A stretch of DNA of 64,000 bases from Volvox africanus (lineage: Eukaryota; Chlorophyta; Chlorophyceae; Chlamydomonadales; Volvocaceae): the NCBI GenBank assembly GCA_030268105.1, contig BSDZ01000021.1, positions 434,001 to 498,000 on the forward strand, in the 5' to 3' direction. Positions within the stretch are counted from its first letter, which is position 1. Each line of letters begins with the position of its first letter. Below are positions 12,341 to 21,097 of this stretch, one piece after another. The position numbers were made by a program, and so were the translations under genes. The notes under the pieces were generated by a model that searched no databases, had not been told where the DNA came from, and was given only the letters and a program-made list of their open reading frames with translations.

Positions 12341-12530
12341 CTGCTTCCCCAATCCCGTGTATTGCGCGCCCGGTGGCATGAGACGAGATTATAGGGGACT
12401 GATGCATGAGCTTTCACACGCGTCCCTTCGTTCCTTCGTCCTGCTGTGCAACTACCCGTCCAGCGACAGACGATGCGATCTGCATTACTGCGTTACTGCA
12501 CACATTCCCCATCCGCCCCCCTTGTCCCAG

Positions 12531-12748
12531 CAACCCTGCTCCTCGGAGATGCTGACCCCTGACTTCGCCGACTTGACCGCCCTCACCAAGCTAGGCTTAT
12601 ATACGTCCAATATGTACGGCACGCTGCTGTTACAATGGGCAGCAACAGGCGCATTTGTGCGCCTGAGCTTTCTGCGCTTGTCGTTCAACAATGCGAACGG
12701 CACCGTGCCGCCGAAGTGGGGCCCCTCGGGCTCGTTCCCTCAGCTGCG
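12531..12748 (+). pseudogene. Isolated leucine-rich-repeat exon (plant-type LRR)
   Basis: Between a strong acceptor (CTTGTCCCAG at 12530) and a donor (GTGTGT at 12749) is a 218-nt open segment. It reads as two to three plant-type LRRs: DLTALTKLGLYTSN, then a G-x-L...QW..TGAF element, LSFLRLSFNNANGTVPP and KWGPSGSFPQL. The pattern L..L.L..N...GtvP..W....FP.L is typical of algal LRR surface proteins and receptor-like proteins. I find no further LRR exon within several kb on either side. It may therefore be a shuffled remnant, or part of a gene whose other exons I missed. Type is given as pseudogene for lack of a complete gene. Confidence 0.45.
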
Positions 12749-14959
12749 GTGTGTGGTTGCTTAAATTAGGAGCAGTCTAAGCTTACTTGTTATTAGTAAC
12801 GAAGACCTGGTGCACTGGTGGGATACGGGTAGGAAACTAACGCCGGGTACATGTGTCCGGGCAGTCATTTTCCGAGTCCACCTCGTCACGAGAAAAATAG
12901 AAGTTGGCCATTTAACCTGGATTGCATTAAAGGCTGCTTCATCTCATTTGAGTCAGATTTTATCGTGTTCAGAAGTAAGAGGTCAGGATGCAAGAGGTTA
13001 GCCCTTGTCGTACTTGGGGTTTCAGCTATTGTGCGTGCGTGTGTTCCCCTCCTGCGCTTTTGCATGGATGAAAGGGTAAAGGTTGGGGAGGGAGTCCAGA
13101 GGCTTTGGACCCGGCTCCGGGTATTCCACCGCCTTGTCTACGACCTCTGCGGCCCTGAGGCTGGTCACTTGGCATTACCATATTCGGTTCGTCCGGTTTA
13201 TTCTTTCAACATTGTGCGTGCTTATCAGCATGTGTGTTTTAAAATCTGGATTTTGGACTCCGAAGACCATGTTCGGATTCTATGATGGCCGGGTGCCTTT
13301 GCTGAACGTGCCTTCGCATGTGTGCCTTACCGGTTGGGGTTTGACGACTCGATTGGGGCAGTGCAAACCAGATTGATCGACTCCATCATCTGGTTGGCGT
13401 TGATCGTGTACGGAAAGGGTTTACGGAAACTGCATCCCGTGATGTTTGGAATGATGTGCGTTTTTGTTTCGGTGACTCAGCTTTTGATCGGTGCATGTCA
13501 TGTTGAGCACCCGTAGCAGGGACAGTATCGCGGGCGGAATATCAGAGCTGCAACGTGCCATGTAGCGTGGTGAGCTTGCGCTCGGCAAGGGAGGCGGGAA
13601 GCTGGTTCTGGAGCAAGATTTTGGTCGGCCAATCTTCAAATTGAGTTGCGATTTGCAACGGCGACGGACACGTACATATGTGGTGGGCCTTATCGGGCCT
13701 TATCGGGCCTTATCGGGCCTGAGGGGTTTCTTGGGCGGATTCCGCGCCATCGCTCCTTCCTTTTCCCGGTGGCATGCCCGTGACGGTTGTTTCTGGTTTC
13801 TTGAATCACTTCGGGTCAAAATGAATTGAATGGATCCATTGGCTGAGGCTGGAAGATACGTCGACATGGCTCGCCGCTGGCCGTTTGAGAGGAGCGGGAG
13901 CTGCTCAAGAGCTGCCAGGACTTATAGCTGCAGTACGTTTGTGCATATGCGTCATGTGCGTTGTTTGTTGTGTTTGCTTGCGAGCAAACGTGTTGTGTGC
14001 ATGGAGGCAAAGAAGGTGAGGAATTCGCTGACGACAGCAAGACTTTTGCGGAAAACGGAAGGGCATGTTAGGAGACGTAGATGGACGACCGAGAGACACA
14101 CCAAGGTGCAAGTTGCGTATGTATGTGACGTAGAGATTGGTTCTGGACCTTTTTGGAGCTCCGCACAATTTGCTGCCTGCGTGAGCTCCTGTGTTTACGG
14201 CCGTGGGGAGCGCCGTGCTTTTTATTTTGATTACTGATTATTATTATCATTATTTTACTAAGCTGCTTCTTTAAATTTGTACATGGACATGTAAATGGCA
14301 GGAAATTGCTGTTGGAACATCTGGACATTGTAATCTGGATGCATGGATATGGTGTATGGCATTCACGTACATGTAGGGCAGATGTACTGCTGTATTTATG
14401 ATTCTTTGACGCCGCGCGTGTACCTACCCTGGTACGCACGGCACTGCATGACACCCTGCCTGCACCGATCTCGAGAATCTACCCTAACGATCCATAACCC
14501 ACGATCCATAACCCATTCCCGAAGGCTAAGAACGAAATGAACCACGGCTTTTTAGGGGAAAGCACGTCCGGAGTGCTGAATAGCTCAGCAAATCCTGAAT
14601 GTGCAAAATTACCGGGCAGCCATTGCAGTTTCCCGAGACAAGTCGTTGGGTTAGCTTATATGACAGTGACCGAAAGTATCTAGGCGGTATGGCACATCTT
14701 CGCTTACAGGGCCACAGTAACGTGTCTTGTAACAGTTTATTAACAGTTAACCCCGACCCTAACTTCCGAAAAGGCTGAAAGGCTCGCGCGGTCCGCCATA
14801 CAGTTCCGTGCAGTTCTGCAAATATGAATCTGATGAGGACTTTTTTCCAGCTTTCGGTACTCATTTTGCCTGAGTGCCTTAGAGATTCTTTCTTATTGAA
14901 ACCGTCAACCCCGGAACGTCAGCCTCCGAAACCACCGTTACCCATTGCCCTGAATCTCA
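12749..14959. other. No recognisable gene between LRR exon and retroelement
   Basis: Several open frames (for example 13830-14237 +) lack domains or splice context. A short triplicated unit (gggccttatc) is at 13685-13720. TGTAA motifs at 14290 and 14330 and the T-rich sequence suggest that part of this is 3' UTR or intergenic. Confidence 0.4.
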
Positions 14960-14986
14960 ATTAGCTCCTGCCACGAGACTTTGCCA
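14960..14986 (+). repeat. 27-bp direct repeat, outer copy (B2)
   Basis: attagctcctgccacgagac followed by tttgcca. It matches 15274-15300 with one C/T difference and may mark the element's 3' boundary. Confidence 0.75.
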
Positions 14987-15117
14987 TTGCCATTTCTGTT
15001 ACAGATTGGCTGTGCTCTAACGGCCTGACCAAAGAAAGGTCGTTCCGAACCAAAGGAAAGAAATAACGTGGCAGAGCGACAGGCGGGTGACGCGACTTCC
15101 AGGGTGGGAGGGCAGGG

Positions 15118-15277
15118 CGCGAGCTGAACAACAAAAACAAGATAAGTAATAAAGCTAGCGAGTGCTACTTATAGCGAACCTGAGGACACGGATCGCCCTC
15201 CTCGAGTCGTACCACTCATCGGACGTAAGGTCCTGCACCGCAGCTAACCCGGCTTAAGCTACGCATAGCCCGCATTA
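15118..15277 (+). repeat. 160-bp direct repeat, left copy (A2)
   Basis: Starts cgcgagctgaacaacaaaaa and ends cccgcatta. It is the same length as, and nearly identical to, 19977-20136; the only difference I saw is AATAAAGC versus AATCAAGC. Confidence 0.9.
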
Positions 15278-15300
15278 GCTCCTGCTACGAGACTTTGCCA
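15274..15300 (+). repeat. 27-bp direct repeat, inner copy (B1)
   Basis: Matches 14960-14986 with one change. It overlaps the last four bases (atta) of the 160-bp repeat, so the A/B boundary is precise. Confidence 0.75.
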
Positions 15301-15319
15301 AAGGAAGAGAAACCCCCTC

Positions 15320-16614
15320 TCAGCGGTTGAAAAACTGTCCCGCCACTGGTGCAACGCGCCGGGCCGCGAGAGGGCTAAAAAACGCGGACGCATAAGGGCA
15401 GCCACGAACCCCCAAGTCGAGGTAGTGCTCCCGCAACGCTGAGGATCCTGCGGCCCAGCCGCCGAAAGCTTCGATAATATCCAGGGGCACCCCCGCCGCC
15501 CGCGGCGGTGCTTCCGCCGCGACGCAGACTGTACAGGGTATGCACGGGCCGTAGCCGCTCCAAACCGCACTGCGACAAAACACGACCAAACCAACGCTCC
15601 GCCCCTTGCGTTGTCTGGCGCACCGGCCAGAGACGCGACGTATCCCGCGCAAATAACTGGGAAAGGGCCACCCGTAGGTGCGGCAGATTGCCCAACGGAA
15701 ACTGCAATACCGGGGCCAACTCAGGCGCGACTAAGCGGCCTTTCCAGTGCAGGGGCTTGTACTGGAAGGTCGACTCGCCATCAACAACAGACACACGCGC
15801 CCAAACGACGGACAGTAGGGAGTCCGGCCGGAGAAACAGACAAAAACTAAGTACGACAAACAGGAGAGGGATAAACAGGTCGGACGCGACTGGCACCGAC
15901 GGGAGCTGCTCATATAAGGACCACGCGTGTATGGCACTGAAGGCGAGGACCAGAGCGGAGGACGGGGTTAGCGAGACCTGTAGTCGCTCCCAACCCCTGC
16001 GAAACGCCGACAAAAGTACGTTGTCTCCGTCACACGGCTTTAGAAAGCCTGATAAATCATGCACCGTGTTAACTGCGCTAAAATAAGGTTGCGCGGTGCG
16101 CGCCTGGACAGTCCCCCGGGCAGCCAGGAATTGCGCCCATAACAACCCAGTGTAACGGGAGGCAGGCAAGAACTCCATACCCTCCCCGAAAACGCACGAA
16201 CGCTGAAAAATGAGAGGCATAAGACTGCCAAGTCTTGGTACCGATACGCGCCATGATGACTGTGGCGATCTGCTCCAGGCGCGAGGAGTGATCCCGACCA
16301 GGAGCCGCCGCTTGCAGATGTTCGACTAGTAACCCGGTGACCACCGGGGGGGCAGTCGCCAAACGCGTGTCCAACGCATAGCGGGGCACGGGGGTAGCAG
16401 CTCCACGAGCGCCGCGCGTGAGCGCCCAATCTACCATTGCACTCGTATTGCCACCACCTGCCACTGAGGGGGGGGTAGGTAGCGGCTCGACCCGCCCTCG
16501 CCTGGAGCGAACAGCTCCGTATTGGAAGGCAGGAAGACCAGATCCACCGGTAGCTCCATCAGCAGCTGCCACCATGGTTGTGCCGTCCAATAGGGCACCA
16601 CCAACGTGACGCAC
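15320..16614 (-). CDS. DIRS tyrosine recombinase, two frame breaks
   Basis: Three consecutive frames together make one phage-integrase-type recombinase. N-terminal part (16614 to ~16190): TKTWQSYASHFSAFVRF. Middle (~16190 to ~15500): EGMEFLPASRYTG, the first catalytic Arg region FLRPDSLLSV, and YSLRRGGSTAA (R of the H-x-x-R box). C-terminal part (~15500 to 15320): LDIIEAFGGWAAGSS and the Tyr box ALREHYLD. The breaks fall in G-rich runs (near 16185-16195 and 15485-15505) and look like single-base indels. They could be true decay or homopolymer sequencing errors. The enzyme would integrate the circular cDNA of DIRS elements by site-specific recombination without target duplication. Confidence 0.8.
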
Positions 16615-18436
16615 GCTTGCTCCTCCCGGACCTTCTGCACCACGGCCAACAAGAAGTCCGTGTCCAAGGGCGGGCAGCCGTAAGCATTGGACCCACCCCA
16701 GGGCTGCAGCAAGGGGTTGACCCCGGCCGAGCCAGGGCAGTGAAAAAGCGAAAAGAAGCGCGGCACATGCGTGTTGAGGTGCGTGGCGAACAGATCCACA
16801 TCGAACGGACCAAACCGGCCCTCTAGCAAACGAAAATAACGAGGGTGGAGTCGGTAGTCACCCCGATCAACCCAATGGGAGGCCACATCCGCCTCGTTAG
16901 CTGCACTATCGACACGCTCGACTTGCAAGATGATGCTGTGCTTCTGAAGAAAATCCCACAAACACTGGAGCTCAGCATGCATAGCGGGCGACCGAGAAGA
17001 AAGGCGGCCTAAACCGGCCTGCGTACACATGTTATCCTCCCGAATCAAAACGACTCGCTGCTGCACGTAAGGCAAAAAGGACTCCAATGCATAACGTACG
17101 GCACGCAGCTCCTTCCAATTGATGTGCGCAGGCACCTCAGCACACGACCAGTAACCGTGCGCCGTGCGACCATGCAGCACGGCACCCCACGAGTGACGGG
17201 ATGCATCCACAGACAGCTCAACAGCCGCGGGGCCTAAGTGAATGGCCGCAGAACAGTGTCGGGTAGGCACCGCCGTCCACCAATCAAGATCCCGCATAGA
17301 ACCCCGAGACAGGCGCACCCTGCCAGACCAGCCCACCGGCTGCTTGAGGTCATCATAGAAGTTGCGCAGGAAAAGGGGGGCGGGGGTGAGGGCCAGCTTC
17401 ACACTCTGAGCGAAACCACACAACTTAGCCAGCTCTCGCTTCTGAACCAGGCGGCGATTCTTCTTGGCTGTAATGCGCAGTCCAATCGCCAGCCGGCGCA
17501 ACTTGGCCAACTTCTCCTGGGGCACCTCGAACAAACCATCCGCCGTATTAACAGTGATACCTAAATGGTAAACGGACTGAGACGGCGTCCACTGGCACTT
17601 CGTGGGATGGCAAGATAGGCCCAAGAATTGGGCAATGCTCTCCTTGATCCACTGGGCGCCAACACGGGCTTGTTGCTCGGAAGCAAAAACAAACAGGTAC
17701 GGTACATCATCAAGGTACGGTAAGACACGCACACCCAACCGTGCGGGCCGACCACACCACGCCGGGGGATAAAACTGGTGTGGGGGAAGGGGGGTTTCAG
17801 GTGAGGACGCCCACCACCAACCGAGGCCAGGGGATCACGCCAGAAACGCACGACATTGCGCATGATCTTGGAAAACCAATAAGGGCTGTTGAGCCAGCCC
17901 ATTGGTAGTGCGTTCACCTGGTATAACACACCGCAGAAACGAAAAACAAAGAAATGACGGTCGGCCTCACGAATGGGAATGTGGTAGAAGGCATCCGCCA
18001 GATCCACCTTAACCATCCATGAGCCCTGAATACCCATCCGTCGCAGCGTACGGAGGGACTCATAACGACACTTGTATGCCTTCTGCGCAATATTCATGCG
18101 CTTCAGGTTGACAACCAACCGCCACAACCCACTACCCGGTTTGGGCACACAGAACGCGTTCACCACATGCTGGACTGCCTGAGGGGCCTCCACCCGGGAT
18201 ATAGCGCCAAGCGCAATCAACCGGGGCTCCTCTTGCTCTAACCACCATCGGCGCTGCTCAATGGTGACCGGGAAACTGGGTAGATCGAACGCAGGTGGCG
18301 GACGGTCCCCCAAGAACTCCACCGGGACACCATGCTTCAACACATGTAACGTGCGTGTATCCGCACCAATAGCTTTCCACGCAGCCAACCTAGCAGTGAC
18401 CCGCGCATGCAGGGGTGTAGCGGAATGCAAGGGCAT
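16431..18436 (-). CDS. DIRS reverse transcriptase / RNase H polyprotein, one frame break
   Basis: Starts at ATG 18436, four bases after the gag stop. The first frame gives RT palm and fingers (FCVPKPGSGLWRLVVNLK, VKVDLADAFYHIPI, VNALPMGWLNSPYWF). Past RNVVRFWRD the catalytic YLDD (VRVLPYLDDVPYL) is in another frame, so a shift or short intron-like segment lies between about 17835 and 17740. A candidate acceptor CACCAG sits in that stretch. RNase H follows (VELSVDASRHSWGAVL, INWKELRAVRYAL, REDNMCTQAG, DSAANEADVASHW). Then comes the DIRS-specific tail after RNase H (FGPFDVDLFAT, VNPLLQPWG, LVVPYWTAQPWW). The whole unit would copy the element's RNA into DNA and remove the RNA strand. Confidence 0.88.
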
Positions 18437-18439
18437 GAT

Positions 18440-19345
18440 CTAATGGCCCTGCCCCGACCCCGTCTGGGCCAAGGCACCAGCAGCCGCGATGGCGCGCGCA
18501 GGCTGAAAAACACGACCACCGACGCCACGTCCACTACCCCGGCGGCCAAGGCCACCGTGCCCACGGAACTGTCCACTATTGCTGCTCCGATGAACCTCCT
18601 GCTCAGCTAAAGACCTAAGGGTCACCTTTGCTCTATCCTTCGCGTACTCTGCATCAAACTCCCAAGTAACGTCATCCAGCAACGGACGTTCCGACTGGGT
18701 GAAGTAACGCTGATGGAGTGTGACGAGACCATCGCGGCCCCTATGGCTAAATTCCGCCAGGCAATTGATTCGGGCCGAAATGATGTTATACATCCAGGCA
18801 ACATCATAAAGCAGGGTGTCACAAGCGCATGATAGCGCAACCAACCAATCCTGTCGAAGGTTACAGTGGCCTATAAAGCGCCGAATAATGGATAATGCGG
18901 AACGAACTAACTCGACCACGCTAAGTAGAGTGAGCAGAATGCTCATCTCGTAAACGAGCGATCCAGTGCGATCCGGATGCCCCCTCTGCGCCTGCTCCAA
19001 GTGCTGCCATTCCGGGATCCCACGGTAGTTGTGTAATACCAGGTTGTCAGCAGACATGGTCCCCGGTAAATTGTGAAGGAGAAAGTCGGGAAACAGGAAC
19101 CGGGCGCTGCTAGGCGACCGTTGCACTTGTGGCGATGCGTAATCCTCTAGCAATGCGCGCAGGTCAAACTCAGGGCCAGACGTCGCACCTTGACTGTTGA
19201 GTCGGGCATTGACACTGGCTAAGTCCTGCTGCATTTGTGTCAGCATGCCGACGATGTCTGGTCCCCCCGGCGCGCCTTGAGCCGGTATCTGCCTGGGAAT
19301 CGAGCCCGGATGCACTGCTCCGAGAGGCGTGTTACCGCCGCTCAT
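18440..19345 (-). CDS. DIRS gag-like ORF1 protein
   Basis: A 301-residue frame directly upstream of RT. It has an N-terminal Pro/Gly/Gln-rich part, a helical middle (LVYEMSILLTLLSVVELV) and an Arg/Gly-rich tail (GHGGLGRRGSGRG) suited to nucleic-acid binding. No zinc knuckle is seen. It probably forms the element's ribonucleoprotein particle. The leader contains an earlier ATG at 19383 (M-T-P-E) followed at once by TAA (19371-19369). The inverted copy has CAA at the matching codon and stays open into gag. The ancestral start may therefore have been further upstream than the ATG at 19345. Confidence 0.75.
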   Translation of the reverse strand: MSGGNTPLGAVHPGSIPRQIPAQGAPGGPDIVGMLTQMQQDLASVNARLNSQGATSGPEFDLRALLEDYASPQVQRSPSSARFLFPDFLLHNLPGTMSADNLVLHNYRGIPEWQHLEQAQRGHPDRTGSLVYEMSILLTLLSVVELVRSALSIIRRFIGHCNLRQDWLVALSCACDTLLYDVAWMYNIISARINCLAEFSHRGRDGLVTLHQRYFTQSERPLLDDVTWEFDAEYAKDRAKVTLRSLAEQEVHRSSNSGQFRGHGGLGRRGSGRGVGGRVFQPARAIAAAGALAQTGSGQGH

Positions 19346-19509
19346 TAGTCCAGAATGCTGAGAGAAGTATTATTCGGGCGTCATGGCAGTTACTTCACAA
19401 GCATAACCGCCGACCACACGAAGATGAGCAGACTGGATGCCAAATTTGCCACCGATGATGGCAATCAAATATTATGTCCCACAGCGGGTACTGAACTCGA
19501 AGAGTCTTG
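19132..19509 (-). repeat. 378-bp inverted repeat, arm in the gag gene
   Basis: Covers the element's 5' leader and the first ~70 gag codons. It is complementary to 19602-19979 over 378 bp, with two differences noted (one at the Gln/stop codon, one giving R versus C in the DLRALLEDY region). Confidence 0.92.
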
Positions 19510-19573
19510 CTGAAGAGCCGAAGGCACAGCGGTTACTAACAGAAAGCGCGCCTAAGGCGCGGGACCTGTTTAG

Positions 19574-19595
19574 TTGTTCAGCGCGAGCTGAACAA
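19574..19595. repeat. Short palindrome at the hairpin loop
   Basis: ttgttcagc-gcga-gctgaacaa has nine-base arms and lies within the 92-bp spacer between the 378-bp arms. Its right half matches the start of the 160-bp direct repeats. Confidence 0.7.
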
Positions 19596-19601
19596 TAAAA
19601 A

Positions 19602-19979
19602 CAAGACTCTTCGAGTTCAGTACCCGCTGTGGGACATAATATTTGATTGCCATCATCGGTGGCAAATTTGGCATCCAGTCTGCTCATCTTCGTGTGGTCG
19701 GCGGTTATGCTTGTGAAGTAACTGCCATGACGCCCGAACAATACTTCTCTCAGCATTCTGGACTAATGAGCGGCGGTAACACGCCTCTCGGAGCAGTGCA
19801 TCCGGGCTCGATTCCCAGGCAGATACCGGCTCAAGGCGCGCCGGGGGGACCAGACATCGTCGGCATGCTGACACAAATGCAGCAGGACTTAGCCAGTGTC
19901 AATGCCCGACTCAACAGTCAAGGTGCGACGTCTGGCCCTGAGTTTGACCTATGCGCATTGCTAGAGGATTACGCATCGC
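19602..19979 (+). repeat. 378-bp inverted repeat, outer arm
   Basis: Mirror copy of 19132-19509. Its inner edge shares caaga with the A-repeat-like motif at 19582-19606. Its outer edge overlaps the start of the direct repeat at 19977 by a few bases (gcg). Both junctions thus show microhomology. Confidence 0.92.
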
Positions 19980-20008
19980 GAGCTGAACAACAAAAACAAG
20001 ATAAGTAA
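19766..20008 (+). pseudogene. Truncated inverted copy of gag 5' end
   Basis: Plus-strand duplicate of the gag start (MSGGNTPLGAVHPGS...). It breaks off at LEDYAS and runs a few codons into the 160-bp repeat. It lacks the rest of gag, so it cannot make the protein. Confidence 0.85.
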
Positions 20009-20136
20009 TCAAGCTAGCGAGTGCTACTTATAGCGAACCTGAGGACACGGATCGCCCTCCTCGAGTCGTACCACTCATCGGACGTAAGGTCCTGCACCGC
20101 AGCTAACCCGGCTTAAGCTACGCATAGCCCGCATTA
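19977..20136 (+). repeat. 160-bp direct repeat, right copy (A1)
   Basis: Second copy of 15118-15277. It marks the right edge of the element, 49 bp before the ATG of the next gene. Confidence 0.9.
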
Positions 20137-20185
20137 TTTGCATTCTGAATTTAACAGACATCTAGAGAGTTAAGCGAAAATCACT

Positions 20186-21061
20186 ATGAAGCCCAGTAAT
20201 CTTGAGCAGCAGTTACTGCAAGTTCATCGGGCTGTTCAAAATTGGGAACACTGTAAGGCGAGTTTTGCAATCAAAGCGTCCAACGCCTGAGAAACTAACA
20301 CTTTCTTCATGTTAATTCTCTCCTAGTTCGAGGAAAAGGTAAACCAAAACACCTCATCCTTCCTGCAGTCGGACCTGCAAGCTGCGACCCGGGCCTTGAC
20401 GAACGCAAGTGGCCTCCTGCGCTGGTGCCTAGATACCTGGCCGCCGGCCCCGACAGCCAGCGCATTGCAGCCGCCAGGTTTTTCCCTCCCTGGGCTTACC
20501 TCATCAGGCGGCACCTGTGCAGATGAGCTTCCCGGAGACGGTGACGGTGACGGGGCTCCGATTGGGGGCAGAAACCCCTGCGTTATCAACCAGTCAAAAC
20601 AGCCACCTCTCGATGGCACCAACTGCTCCAGCGTTGGTGGGGCAAGGCAGGTGCCTCAGCCCCTGACCGCCACGAGTGACGTCCACGATTGGGGCGGAGC
20701 TCCGAAACCCCAGGTGGGCGCTCAAGAGCTTCTGGCGCTGGTATGCCAGGAGCTGGCCCAAGCTCAATACCTGCACGTGAGTGCGGCGGGGCAGTATGCG
20801 TGTCGTTCATTCGACATGAGCAATTGAGCGAGCTGTTGCAGAGTCGTTGTGTGAATGAAGCCAAAGTGTGGCACAGATGAATCTTCCAGATGTATGAAGT
20901 CGTAAATAGGATCGGTTATTACCGGTAGTCCGAAAAGACTTGACGCCGATAGCCCTTGTGTATGTTTGTGTATGACTGTATGTACGTATGTATGTATGTA
21001 TGTATGTACATATATATATATATTTTTTTTTTTGCGGGTGTTACACTGTGGGCGACTCGCC

Positions 21062-21097
<36 letters not shown>

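Larger units (their letters stand above)
14960..20136 (-). mobile_element. DIRS-type (Kangaroo-like) tyrosine-recombinase retrotransposon, rearranged
   Basis: Read on the minus strand, the order is gag-like ORF, reverse transcriptase-RNase H, tyrosine recombinase. This is the layout of DIRS elements such as Volvox Kangaroo. No integrase or protease is seen. Repeats frame it: a 160-bp direct repeat (15118-15277 and 19977-20136, one mismatch noted) and a 27-bp direct repeat (14960-14986 and 15274-15300, one mismatch). The second unit begins exactly where the first 160-bp copy ends, which recalls split direct repeats. In addition, a 378-bp copy of the element's own 5' leader and gag start is present in inverted orientation at 19602-19979. 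RT and recombinase each show frame breaks, so this copy is probably not autonomous. The high repeat identity indicates a recent event. Confidence 0.85.
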
